DNA of 55,363 nt, from contig JAHYIR010000010.1 in assembly GCA_019429305.1 (NCBI GenBank), positions 1 to 55,363 of the forward strand. Reading direction: 5' to 3'. The stretch comes from Candidatus Cloacimonadota bacterium. Lineage in GTDB: Bacteria > Cloacimonadota > Cloacimonadia > Cloacimonadales > JAJBBL01. This document shows positions 25,023 to 33,740 of the stretch, piece by piece. Both the position numbers and the translations under genes were made by a program. The notes under the pieces are model-generated. The model did no database searches and was not told the origin of the DNA. It was given only the letters and a program-made list of their open reading frames with translations. Within the stretch, counting starts at the first letter, position 1. Every line of letters starts with the position of its first letter.

Positions 25023-25937
25023 ATGTACAAAAATCTTTGTCCCAGAGTAAAAAAATCCAAAAACTTTTCTTTTTGTAAGAGAGTAAGAACAAACCGACAA
25101 TTTCTGATTATTGCTACCATTTCTCTCCTATCTCTCATTCTAACACTCGGTAGTTGGGGTTGTAGTTATAGTGCTGATCGGCAAATCAGAAGAATTCCTC
25201 AGGAAATGCGGGAAATTTTAACACTAAGTCTCCCCTTCACACCTGTTAAGATCGCCTATTCTTCACTTGATAACTCACTTTACGTTATGGAACCGGAAAC
25301 TAATATGATCCGCATATATCGAGATGGCAAATACATCAATGCTGTTGGTGGTTTAGGGTTTTCCGACAGTAACTTCAACCGCTTGAGTGATATAACTGTC
25401 TCTCCTCATGGCAGATTGTTAGCATTAGATAGTTTTCAGAAGCAGATAAAGAGATTCGATAGTAACGGGATGTGGATCGAGAATTTTCATTTGAAAAATA
25501 TCGGTGAACCTGTATTGTTCGATGTCTCTCATGACGGGATGGTCTTTGTTTATGACCGAACCTCTAATGAGATAGTTATTCTAGACGAGAAAATGGAAAA
25601 TATTGTCTATCGGTTTGGTAAGTTTGTGTTTCGTGAACCTGTACAATTGCATAGTACCTTTACTCACGTGACGGTCTATGATAGAAGCTTGAATACAACC
25701 TTTATCTTCGATAATTTTGGCAAGCTTACGGAAGAGTTGTCCGGCTATTGGCAAATCGATCGGTTTAATAACAAGTATCGTCTTGATGTTAACAAAATAT
25801 CACATCCCGCTACTAATAAGGAATTTCTACTCTATCATAAACCATGGAGTTCTTTCTATGTAAAGAGCGGAATAATCGGTTTGATTACTGATAGAGAGAT
25901 AAAAATCTCAGAAATGACATATGAAAGATACCAATAA
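25023..25937 (+). CDS. NHL-like beta-propeller protein, membrane-anchored or lipoprotein
   Basis: 304 residues. A basic N terminus (about 1-25) and one hydrophobic segment (about 27-45) ending in GSWGCS could be an unusual lipoprotein signal or a TM anchor. The remainder shows repeated blade-like units such as VKIAYSSLDNSLYVMEP, IRIYRDGKYINAVGG, LSDITVSPHGRLLALD and IKRFDSNGMWIENFHL, resembling NHL/6-bladed propellers. The ribosome site AGGGG precedes the ATG. Its end overlaps lnt by 17 nt. The function is unknown; such proteins usually bind peptides or scaffold envelope complexes. Confidence 0.7.
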   Translation: MYKNLCPRVKKSKNFSFCKRVRTNRQFLIIATISLLSLILTLGSWGCSYSADRQIRRIPQEMREILTLSLPFTPVKIAYSSLDNSLYVMEPETNMIRIYRDGKYINAVGGLGFSDSNFNRLSDITVSPHGRLLALDSFQKQIKRFDSNGMWIENFHLKNIGEPVLFDVSHDGMVFVYDRTSNEIVILDEKMENIVYRFGKFVFREPVQLHSTFTHVTVYDRSLNTTFIFDNFGKLTEELSGYWQIDRFNNKYRLDVNKISHPATNKEFLLYHKPWSSFYVKSGIIGLITDREIKISEMTYERYQ

Positions 25938-27480
25938 TCCTGCTAATATATTTACTTTTTTCAGAGACAGACTATTCTGGCAACCGGCTCTTGCTGCACT
26001 ATTGCTCGGATTAAGCCGTTATCCTCTAAAACTCAATTTTCTGGCTTTCTTTGCTTTTTTACCGCTTCTCTTCCTCTTGCAGCAGGCAAGTTCATTGAGA
26101 TTGAAAAAAATTGTCAAGATTGCTCTCTCTTTCAGTACTGTATATACATTGGTTGCCCTTTACTGGATAAGTGTAGTTACATTACCGGGATTTATCGGGC
26201 TTTTTATCCTTTTCGGATTTTACTTTATCCTGCTCTTCTTTGTTGTTGGAAGGATCTATAAGGTCTTGCCTCGTTTAAGATTTGTTGGTTTGATAACCTG
26301 TTGGTTATCATTCGAATGGCTACAGAATTTTGGTGAATTAAGATTCCCGTGGTTCAATCTCGGTTATTCATTAGCTGATTATACTTCGTTAATCCAGATC
26401 TCTGAAATCGGTGGAATCTATCTGCTCTCTCTGTTAATTCTGATTATCAATATCTTGCTTTTTAAAATTCTTATCTCCTTTCCTACCCATAAGACTCTTC
26501 TCTATATCATTACTCTGCTAATAGTTTTATCTATTTGGATTGGTTGGGGAAATTATCGGCTACATAATCTGAAGTTGATAGAAGATGACTTTAACGCCTC
26601 TATCGTTCAGGTCAGCATTCCACAATACATTAAATGGGATGAAGCTTTCTATGATTCGACATTAGCTTTATACAGAGAATATACTTTAAAAGCTGCTGAA
26701 GAGGAACCTGATCTGATTATCCTGCCGGAGTCTGCTATTCCCGATTATGTCCTGAATTTTAGCAGGCCACTCACTTACGTGAAAAATCTGGTACGGGATA
26801 CAGGAATCGATCTCTTTTTGGGATTACCTCATTATGAGATAGATAGTGATAGTGGGGAATACGAATACAAATTTTATAATGCAACTACACTATTTTATAA
26901 AGACGGCAGAATTCATCAACCCTATTATAAAATAATCCTTGTTCCTGTAGGAGAGAGAATACCCTTTATGGATTATATCCCACCACTAAGAAATCTGCAG
27001 TTAGGGCAAGCAAACTGGGAATACGGTGAGGATCTTGTACATTTTGAAGTTCAGAAGGAAGATAAGAAATATCGTTTTTCATCATTGATCTGTTTCGAGA
27101 TTGCCTTTCCTCATTTGACAAGTCAATTAGCTGCCGATGATGTTGATTTTATGGTCAATGTTACTAACGATGCTTGGTTTAAAAAGACTGTCGGACCTTA
27201 TCAGCACGGGATGATGACTGTTATTCGCGCAGTCGAGACAAGAACCCAGATATATCGAGCAGCAAATACTGGGATCTCTATGATCGTTGATCCCCGAGGA
27301 GTGATCAGGCAAAGAACAAGATTATATGAACAGACGGTTATTAATGATAAACTATACCTTTATCCCGAACAAACTATTTATGTTAGGTATATGAGGAACT
27401 ATCCTGCCCTGTTTGTTTTCTTATCAAGTTTACTGTTCATTATTACAATTCTCTGTGGTATTTCGATCAAACGAACTTAA
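25921..27480 (+). CDS. lnt: Apolipoprotein N-acyltransferase
   Basis: 519 residues. Lnt adds the third acyl chain to the N-terminal Cys of lipoproteins in the inner membrane. The N-terminal half has about six to seven TM helices and the second half is the nitrilase-like domain. The catalytic triad is visible: Glu in LPESAIPDY, Lys in PYYKIILVPVGERIP and Cys in SSLICFEIAFP; NVTNDAWF is also typical. With lgt at 32280 this completes lipoprotein maturation typical of diderm bacteria. It overlaps the preceding propeller gene. Confidence 0.93.
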   Translation: MKDTNNPANIFTFFRDRLFWQPALAALLLGLSRYPLKLNFLAFFAFLPLLFLLQQASSLRLKKIVKIALSFSTVYTLVALYWISVVTLPGFIGLFILFGFYFILLFFVVGRIYKVLPRLRFVGLITCWLSFEWLQNFGELRFPWFNLGYSLADYTSLIQISEIGGIYLLSLLILIINILLFKILISFPTHKTLLYIITLLIVLSIWIGWGNYRLHNLKLIEDDFNASIVQVSIPQYIKWDEAFYDSTLALYREYTLKAAEEEPDLIILPESAIPDYVLNFSRPLTYVKNLVRDTGIDLFLGLPHYEIDSDSGEYEYKFYNATTLFYKDGRIHQPYYKIILVPVGERIPFMDYIPPLRNLQLGQANWEYGEDLVHFEVQKEDKKYRFSSLICFEIAFPHLTSQLAADDVDFMVNVTNDAWFKKTVGPYQHGMMTVIRAVETRTQIYRAANTGISMIVDPRGVIRQRTRLYEQTVINDKLYLYPEQTIYVRYMRNYPALFVFLSSLLFIITILCGISIKRT

Positions 27481-27511
27481 CGAGAAAAAAAATTATGCGA
27501 GATCTGTTAAA

Positions 27512-27874
27512 ATGAAAAAGTATTACTACACTATCGGTGAAGTTTGTAACTTGCTCGATCTAAAACCGCATGTATTGCGTTATTGGGAATCGGAGTTCAG
27601 GCAATTGAATCCCCATAGAACTCAAGGGGGAAGCAGGCGTTATACAACAGAACAAATTGAGTTAATAAAAATAATCAAGGACTTACTATATATCCAAAAA
27701 TTTACTATCAAAGGGGTCAAAAAGAAGCTTTCCCAGATCAAATATAACGAGAAGTACAAGTCACCAGTTAAAGTCAAAGCAATGAACGATGAATACAAGG
27801 AAGAGCTGGTGACTTACCTGCAAGATTTGAAGAGTTTGTTGAAAGCAAAGAAAGAGAAAGAAAAAGAAAACTAA
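27512..27874 (+). CDS. MerR family transcriptional regulator
   Basis: About 120 residues from the ATG at 27512; a longer reading into lnt (27413) is an overlap artefact. The winged HTH is complete: YYTIGEVCNLLDLKPHVLRY, WESEFRQLNPHRTQGGSRRY and the following helix. The C-terminal part is a short Lys-rich coiled coil without a Cys metal site. This small type, with L-K-P-H-V-L-R-Y-W-E, is common in Gram-negative bacteria near chaperone or ribosomal genes, but the target is unknown. It is probably read from the lnt transcript. Confidence 0.9.
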   Translation: MKKYYYTIGEVCNLLDLKPHVLRYWESEFRQLNPHRTQGGSRRYTTEQIELIKIIKDLLYIQKFTIKGVKKKLSQIKYNEKYKSPVKVKAMNDEYKEELVTYLQDLKSLLKAKKEKEKEN

Positions 27875-28233
27875 TCTTTATTACAAGTAAACTAACAATT
27901 TTCAAACCGGTTAACAATCTAAGAAATATCAGGGATGGACAACTATGAAAGATTTTTCAAAATTGATTACTTATTGTTCCAGATATTAGTTTCAGTAAAT
28001 GGAGACTCTACTCTGTTCTGAAATATCTTCCGATTGACTCAACAATTCTAAGACTGAACGGAATCGAAATTCATATCATCAAAATTTCACTTTAGGCAAG
28101 TTGATACAACATTGGAGAGACACGAAACTTCAGGTCAAAATTATTGACAAAAAAAGCTGAGAATAATTCATAACATGATGTATTGTTAACGAAAGTTGGC
28201 TGCATAACCTTGATAAAAAAAGACGGAGAAATA
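27875..28233. other. 359-bp intergenic region upstream of the polysaccharide genes
   Basis: No gene is recognised; a 14-codon reading frame at 27944 is too short to support. TTGACA at 28144-28149 could be a -35 element for the epimerase gene at 28234, but no consensus -10 sits at 16-18 nt. An 8-bp palindrome AACCGGTT lies near 27906. Confidence 0.45.
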
Positions 28234-29193
28234 ATGAGAATACTTATAACGGGTGGAGCCGGATTTATCGGTTCACACTTAGCAGAAAAATTGCTGAAAC
28301 AGGGGCATACTGTATCTGTTTTGGATAATCTTTCTACTGGAAAGCTATCGAATATTAGTCATTTAAAGGGAAATAGCAACTTTATATACACAATTGATAC
28401 AATCCTTCATAGGAAAATTCTTGAGCAATTGATCAAGAACTGCGATCAGGTATTTCATTTAGCAGCTGCTGTTGGTGTTAAATATATCATAGATAATCCC
28501 TTGTTATCTTTGCAAACGAATATCATCGGAACAGAAAATGTTCTGGAGTTGGCCAATAAATATAAGAAAAAGGTACTCGTAACTTCAACATCAGAAATAT
28601 ACGGTAAAAGTGAAAAAGTCCCTTTTAAAGAAGAGGATGATAGATTATTGGGCTCGACCCACATATCGCGATGGAGTTACAGCTCTTCTAAAGCGATTGA
28701 TGAGTTTCTTGCTCTGGCTTATTATCGGGAAAAGAAACTCCCTGTCGTTATCGTCAGGTGTTTCAACACTGTCGGTCCTAGACAGTCCAGTCAATACGGA
28801 ATGGTTCTGCCTAAATTTGTTAAGAATGCTCTCTTGGATCATCCTTTAACTATCTATGGTGATGGTAAACAATCTAGATGCTTTGCAGATGTAGAGGATG
28901 TAGTTAACGGAATAATCAAACTGATGAGCGAAAAGAAAGCTGAAGGTCAAATATTTAACATCGGGAGTACTGAAGAGATAACTATAGAAGAACTCGCTCA
29001 AAAGATAAAGAAAATGACCGGTAGTAAATCCAAGATAGAGTATATTAAATATGATGATGCCTACGAGGAAGGATTTGAAGATATGAGAAGGCGAGTTCCG
29101 GACTTAACGAAAATCAAAGAAATGATCGCTTATGAACCAAAACACAAACTAAAAGATATCTTAAATAGGGTTATCAAATATTATGAAGAATAA
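28234..29193 (+). CDS. NAD-dependent nucleotide-sugar epimerase/dehydratase (extended SDR)
   Basis: About 319 residues from the ATG at 28234, which has GGAG upstream and begins MRILITGGAGFIG; a start at 28183 would add 17 unlikely residues. The Rossmann motif is GGAGFIGSH (7-15), and the catalytic YxxxK is Y149/K153 in SYSSSKAIDE. These enzymes act on UDP- or GDP-sugars (UDP-glucose 4-epimerase, UDP-glucuronate decarboxylase and relatives); the exact substrate cannot be assigned. The overlap with the export-protein gene and the nearby aminotransferase indicate a surface polysaccharide pathway. Confidence 0.85.
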   Translation: MRILITGGAGFIGSHLAEKLLKQGHTVSVLDNLSTGKLSNISHLKGNSNFIYTIDTILHRKILEQLIKNCDQVFHLAAAVGVKYIIDNPLLSLQTNIIGTENVLELANKYKKKVLVTSTSEIYGKSEKVPFKEEDDRLLGSTHISRWSYSSSKAIDEFLALAYYREKKLPVVIVRCFNTVGPRQSSQYGMVLPKFVKNALLDHPLTIYGDGKQSRCFADVEDVVNGIIKLMSEKKAEGQIFNIGSTEEITIEELAQKIKKMTGSKSKIEYIKYDDAYEEGFEDMRRRVPDLTKIKEMIAYEPKHKLKDILNRVIKYYEE

Positions 29194-30259
29194 TAACTTA
29201 TTACTTATTTCATTCTTTTTGCTTACTATCTCATTTCTCTCTGCAAGAGAATCAGTAGATTTTCCAGAAGAGTATATTGTCCGACCCGGTGATGTATTCA
29301 CCATCCAGATCATTAGTCTCCAGACACAGGACATTCTTGTACCTGTAACTGTTACAGGGCACCTTACTCTCTATCCTATTACTTCCCCGATTAAGGTTGC
29401 AGGACATTCTCTAAAAGATGTTCAGGGAATGGTTACAAGTGAGATAAGAAGATTTTTCCCTAATGCAAAGATAAATGTCGATCTTTACTCAATTATTCCA
29501 TATTCTGTTCATATCTTTGGAGCAGTTACCAAACCGGGTGAATATGTAGTTGATACACTCATGACTCTATATCAATCACTACAATTAGCCGGTGACTTGA
29601 GTCCGGCAGCAAGTAAAAGGATTAAGATAACACGAAACGAACAGATTAAGATTTATGATCTTAATCGATATTTTGCCTTAGGTGACCTTTCAGAGAATCC
29701 TCTTGTGTTTAGTGATGATCTTATCAGAGTAGATTTTGCTAATGAATTTGCTAAATTATATGTCGTAACCGACTCAGTTAATTATGTAGAATACTTCGAG
29801 ATGGAAACTGAAAAACAGGTTGCTGAACTTCTGCCGCTTATTAAGAAAAAATACTCTCATAGTGATTACGAAAAAATCTTTTTGCGTCGAGATGGAATTC
29901 TGAAACAGGTAGAACACAATTACTATATTCGGGCAGGAGACAATATTTATCTACACCCTGAAGAGAGCTTTATATACGTTAGAGGTAATGTTGCCAGACC
30001 AAGTAAATTCACATATTACCCCGGTAAAAATCCCGAATATTACATTTCACTATCCGGAGGAGTCAGTCGTACAGGTTCGCAAAGGAGAATATTTATCGTA
30101 TCCAAGGATGGTGATAAAACTAGATATCGGGGGCAAGAAATTAATGAAGGAGATTCGATCATAATTCCTTTAGCAACCCGGACATGGTTAACCGATTATC
30201 TAACCCCTATTAGCGCAATTATATCAATGACAGCTACTATAATAGTACTAACTAGATAA
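29183..30259 (+). CDS. Polysaccharide biosynthesis/export protein (Wza-like, SLBB domains)
   Basis: 358 residues with a signal peptide (about 1-20, ending SFLSARES). A Poly_export domain follows (YIVRPGDVFTIQI near 32-44), then two or three SLBB-like beta-grasp units (VHIFGAVTKPGEYVVD, VRGNVARPSKFTYYPG). A C-terminal hydrophobic helix (TPISAIISMTATIIVLT) could span the outer membrane as in Wza. No lipobox Cys is seen, unlike E. coli Wza. It overlaps the epimerase gene by 11 nt. No tyrosine kinase or glycosyltransferase follows, so the locus is a fragment of a capsule or exopolysaccharide system. Confidence 0.85.
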   Translation: MKNNNLLLISFFLLTISFLSARESVDFPEEYIVRPGDVFTIQIISLQTQDILVPVTVTGHLTLYPITSPIKVAGHSLKDVQGMVTSEIRRFFPNAKINVDLYSIIPYSVHIFGAVTKPGEYVVDTLMTLYQSLQLAGDLSPAASKRIKITRNEQIKIYDLNRYFALGDLSENPLVFSDDLIRVDFANEFAKLYVVTDSVNYVEYFEMETEKQVAELLPLIKKKYSHSDYEKIFLRRDGILKQVEHNYYIRAGDNIYLHPEESFIYVRGNVARPSKFTYYPGKNPEYYISLSGGVSRTGSQRRIFIVSKDGDKTRYRGQEINEGDSIIIPLATRTWLTDYLTPISAIISMTATIIVLTR

Positions 30260-30304
30260 ATACAATTAAGTGTCTACTAACACAATAATTAGGAGTCTCA
30301 ATTA

Positions 30305-31417
30305 ATGAAAGTTCCTCTACTTGATCTAAACGCCCACTATGAACCTTTAATGGATAAGATCCGCTGTAAACTCGAAGAGGTCTTCTCTACTCACCAGTAT
30401 ATCTTAGGTCCTCAAGTAAAAGCTTTCGAGCTTATGATGCAGGATTATCTTGATGCTAATTATGCCATCGGATGTGCATCAGGAACTGATGCCCTAATAC
30501 TCGCTCTACAAGCTCTGCATATCAGACCAGGAGATGAAGTTATAACTACTCCATTTACTTTCTTTGCTACTGCCAGTTCTATTGCCAGAGTAAGCGCCAA
30601 ACCGGTCTTTGTCGATATTCTGCCCGAAACCTTTAACATCGATCCTTCTCTTATTGAAGCGGCAATTACAAATAAAACAAAAGCAATCATACCGGTTCAT
30701 CTCTTTGGTCAAAGTGCTGAAATGGATAAGATATCTGAAATTGCCAAAAGACACAATTTGGCTATAATTGAAGACAATGCTCAAGGAATTGGAGCACTTT
30801 ATGATGGAGTAAAGGTTGGAACTATAGGTGATATCGGCACTCTTTCTTTCTTTCCGAGTAAAAATCTCGGATGTATGGGTGACGGAGGTATGTGTTTAAC
30901 AAATAATGAAGAATTAGCCAATAATTTAAGACAATTAAGAGTACATGGTGAGAATCCCAAGTATTACCATAAATGGATAGGACTTAACAGCCGTCTTGAC
31001 TCTGTTCAGGCAGCAATTCTGGCAGTAAAACTGCCGCATCTGGAAGAGTGGTCTGAACTGAGAAGAGAAAATGCTACATATTATTACAAACATTTACAAG
31101 GTGTAAAGCAAATTAAACTCCCAGTTATTCATCCCAAAGCAAAATCAATATATAATCAATTTACTATCATAGCAGAACAGAGAGATAAACTGTTAGAGAG
31201 ATTGTCCGGAGCAGGTATTGGTTGCGCAATCTACTATCCGTTGCCATTACATCTTCAAGAATGTTTTGCCTATCTAAACGGTCAAATAGGTGACTGCCCT
31301 AATGCTGAAGAATTGGCTCAAAAAGTTCTTTCAATTCCCATATATCCCGAACTGAGTAATGATCAGCAAGATTTTGTGATTGAAACTATAAAAGAGTTTT
31401 ACCGGGATCAAAAATAG
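30305..31417 (+). CDS. DegT/DnrJ/EryC1/StrS family sugar aminotransferase
   Basis: 370 residues, PLP-dependent. The PLP Lys is K186 in SFFPSKNLGCMGDGG, Asp in IEDNAQGIGA binds the pyridine nitrogen, and GCASGTDALILALQALH lies near the N terminus. These enzymes convert keto-sugar nucleotides to amino sugars, as in QuiC, WecE or ArnB-like pathways. It follows the export gene with its own AGGAG site. With the epimerase it likely makes an amino sugar for surface glycan; the exact sugar is unknown. Confidence 0.9.
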   Translation: MKVPLLDLNAHYEPLMDKIRCKLEEVFSTHQYILGPQVKAFELMMQDYLDANYAIGCASGTDALILALQALHIRPGDEVITTPFTFFATASSIARVSAKPVFVDILPETFNIDPSLIEAAITNKTKAIIPVHLFGQSAEMDKISEIAKRHNLAIIEDNAQGIGALYDGVKVGTIGDIGTLSFFPSKNLGCMGDGGMCLTNNEELANNLRQLRVHGENPKYYHKWIGLNSRLDSVQAAILAVKLPHLEEWSELRRENATYYYKHLQGVKQIKLPVIHPKAKSIYNQFTIIAEQRDKLLERLSGAGIGCAIYYPLPLHLQECFAYLNGQIGDCPNAEELAQKVLSIPIYPELSNDQQDFVIETIKEFYRDQK

Positions 31418-31435
31418 ATCTTTAAGGAGTATGTA

Positions 31436-32221
31436 ATGAATCTAATAGTCTGTATTAAACAAGTTCCAAATACAACTGAGATAAAGATAGATCCGACAAA
31501 TAATACACTTATCCGCGAAGGTGTTGAAAGTATTATAAACCCCTTTGATCTATACGCAATAGAAGAGGCGATTAGACTCAAAGAAAAGTTTGGCGGGAAA
31601 GTTACTGCTTTGAGTATGGGACCACCTCAAGTTGAAAATGCTCTAAGGGAAGCTGTCTCTATGGGTGTAGATGAAATAATTCTTTTATCAGACAGAAGAT
31701 TCGCTGGTGCTGATACTTGGGCTACCAGTCTGACATTAGCAGCAGCAATAAATAAAATTGCTCAATATGACTTGATCCTCTTCGGTCAGCAGGCAATTGA
31801 TGGAGATACAGCTCAGGTTGGTCCCGGTGTTGCTACCCATTTATCTTTACCACAGACCTGTTTTGTCAGAAAGATCAATAAAATTGAGAACCAAGTTATT
31901 ACTGCAGAACGGCTCATGGAAGATGGTTTTGATACCGTGGAAATGAATCTTCCTGCCGTTGTTTCGGTCGTTAAAGAGATCAACGTCCCGCGATTGCCCT
32001 CTCTTCGCGGCAAGAGAATTGCTAAAACAACTCCTCTGGCTATTTGGGATGCCGATGATCTTAATCTACCCGCTGAAGAAATTGGTCTGAACGGTTCCCC
32101 AACACAAGTAGTGAAGATATTCTCACCTCATCTCGAAAAAGATGGGGAAAAACATGAAGTCTCTACTGATGAAGCTGTTGAGATCTTGTATCGAAAAATT
32201 ATGCAACTTAAAAATCAGTAA
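31436..32221 (+). CDS. etfB: Electron transfer flavoprotein beta subunit (without EtfA beside it)
   Basis: 261 residues. EtfB features are clear: IVCIKQVPNTTEIKI at the start, INPFDLYAIEEAIRLKE, LFGQQAIDGDTAQVGP and VVSVVKEINVPRLPSLRGK (the recognition-loop region). EtfB normally pairs with EtfA, which carries the FAD-binding domain, to accept electrons from acyl-CoA dehydrogenases. Here the next gene is lgt and the previous one an aminotransferase, so the partner must be elsewhere or absent. An AAGGAG site precedes the ATG, 19 nt after the aminotransferase stop. Confidence 0.9.
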   Translation: MNLIVCIKQVPNTTEIKIDPTNNTLIREGVESIINPFDLYAIEEAIRLKEKFGGKVTALSMGPPQVENALREAVSMGVDEIILLSDRRFAGADTWATSLTLAAAINKIAQYDLILFGQQAIDGDTAQVGPGVATHLSLPQTCFVRKINKIENQVITAERLMEDGFDTVEMNLPAVVSVVKEINVPRLPSLRGKRIAKTTPLAIWDADDLNLPAEEIGLNGSPTQVVKIFSPHLEKDGEKHEVSTDEAVEILYRKIMQLKNQ

Positions 32222-32279
32222 GGGGAAAAACCTTTTGTTAATTCCATTTATTATAAGTCAATAGGATGATACAAATAAT

Positions 32280-33077
32280 ATGCTAAGTGCTCTTTCCTTT
32301 CCTAATATAGATCCTGTCTTGTTTTCCATAGGTAGTTTGCAAGTTCGGTGGTATGGCTTGTTTTATATCATTGCTTTTGTTATCGGTTATATCTTTATTA
32401 AAAAAAATCTCCGAAAGAAAGAGGTTAATATAACCAACGAGCAGTATGATACAATGCTCTTTAATACCCTCTTAGGGGTGATTATTGGTGGTAGATTAGG
32501 TTATGTACTCTTTTATAACCTCTCCGAATATCTGCAACATCCTTTGAAAATCTTTGCTGTTTGGGAAGGGGGAATGTCTTTTCATGGTGGCGCAATAGCA
32601 GTTCTCCTTTTAGGATACTTTTTTGTGAAAAGAAATCGGCTCAGATTCTACCCATTAGCTGATGCAGTTGTGCCTTTTGCTGCTTTAGGATTGGGATTGG
32701 GGAGGATCGGCAATTTCATTAATGCAGAGTTATATGGAAGAGTAACAAATGTCCCCTGGGCAATGATTTTTCCCGGTTCTGATGGACTGCCCAGGCATCC
32801 GTCACAGCTTTATCAAGCGTTTTTTGAAGGTTTGTTGTTGTTTGTTATTCTACAATTTCTTTATACTAAGAGATTAAAAGAGGGATTTGTCTTTTGGACT
32901 TTTATAGCTCTGTATGGGGTTTTTCGGTTCTTTATCGAATTCTATAGAGAACCTGATCCTCAATTAGGATTTGTCATCTTGGATTTTACCATGGGGCAAG
33001 TCTTATGTTTCCTAATGATCATAACAGCTTCTATCGGCTTTTATAATCTCTATAAACCGAAAGTGGCTAAGAAATAG
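32280..33077 (+). CDS. lgt: Prolipoprotein diacylglyceryl transferase
   Basis: 265 residues with about seven TM helices. Lgt transfers diacylglycerol from phosphatidylglycerol to the lipobox Cys, the first step of lipoprotein maturation. The signature LGRIGNFINAELYGR and the segments GGRLGYVLFYN, WEGGMSFHGG and RHPSQLYQA are present. Together with lnt it indicates tri-acylated lipoproteins. It starts 59 nt after etfB, and the following lipoprotein gene starts after only 2 nt. Confidence 0.94.
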   Translation: MLSALSFPNIDPVLFSIGSLQVRWYGLFYIIAFVIGYIFIKKNLRKKEVNITNEQYDTMLFNTLLGVIIGGRLGYVLFYNLSEYLQHPLKIFAVWEGGMSFHGGAIAVLLLGYFFVKRNRLRFYPLADAVVPFAALGLGLGRIGNFINAELYGRVTNVPWAMIFPGSDGLPRHPSQLYQAFFEGLLLFVILQFLYTKRLKEGFVFWTFIALYGVFRFFIEFYREPDPQLGFVILDFTMGQVLCFLMIITASIGFYNLYKPKVAKK

Positions 33078-33079
33078 AT

Positions 33080-33724
33080 ATGGAAAAGAAAGACTACCTA
33101 ATAAGTAAAATCCGGATCATTGTCAGCTCTTTACTATTAATTCTCATTTTATCAGGTTGTTCCCTATTTATTCCGAGAAGAGTTCCTAAAGAAGAATTAC
33201 TCCTTGCTCATCTTCAAAGCTGGGAAAGATTTCAATTGGATGGTATCGCAGAAATATCGGTCAGTCAGTTTCGCTTAAGAAAGAACATTTTTGTAATTAA
33301 AACACATGAAACTCTCAATATTTCATTATTTGACAGTGGTCTCTTTGGATTGCGACCTACTCCCTTTTTAAGCATTGAAATCGATTCTTTAGTTTCCTTG
33401 AATTTACCAGCTGGAATAGATCTAATGATGGAAGATATTCCAACAGAAAGCGATTTCTTAACAGTAAAAAAGTTCAATGATCTGCTTGAAACCCTAAAGA
33501 ATAATTCGAGAATAATCGTTAGAGATGGCAGATTTGAGCTGAATAATGTCGAGTTTGTTTTTAACGATAAAATGCAGATTAACCTTCTGCAGTATATAGA
33601 TGATGAGAGCGAAATTAGGGTTCAATTTCAATATAAAAGAGACGATCAATTGGATCGGATCAACTTATTTGTCGATAATAACAGGTTAGTCGAGATTATT
33701 GTCGATAGCATCAGATATGGTTAA
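33080..33724 (+). CDS. Lipoprotein of unknown function (LolB-like size)
   Basis: 214 residues with a lipoprotein signal ending ILILSGCS (Cys near 27). The mature part has alternating hydrophobic strands (FQLDGIAEISVSQFRLRKN, INLLQYIDDESEIRVQFQYK) and resembles DUF4292/LolB-like lipoproteins in size and pattern, but without a firm signature. It starts 2 nt after lgt, so the two are co-transcribed. A role in envelope lipid or lipoprotein handling is a guess from context. Confidence 0.65.
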   Translation: MEKKDYLISKIRIIVSSLLLILILSGCSLFIPRRVPKEELLLAHLQSWERFQLDGIAEISVSQFRLRKNIFVIKTHETLNISLFDSGLFGLRPTPFLSIEIDSLVSLNLPAGIDLMMEDIPTESDFLTVKKFNDLLETLKNNSRIIVRDGRFELNNVEFVFNDKMQINLLQYIDDESEIRVQFQYKRDDQLDRINLFVDNNRLVEIIVDSIRYG

Positions 33725-33740
33725 TACAGAGGTAAGATAA

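Noticed and set aside
24702-25100. 132-codon frame on the minus strand over the recJ end
   Set aside because: It lies largely opposite recJ and the next gene, has no ribosome site and no family features.
27944-27988. 14-codon frame before the epimerase gene as a leader peptide
   Set aside because: No run of regulatory codons and no attenuator-like hairpin pair follows.
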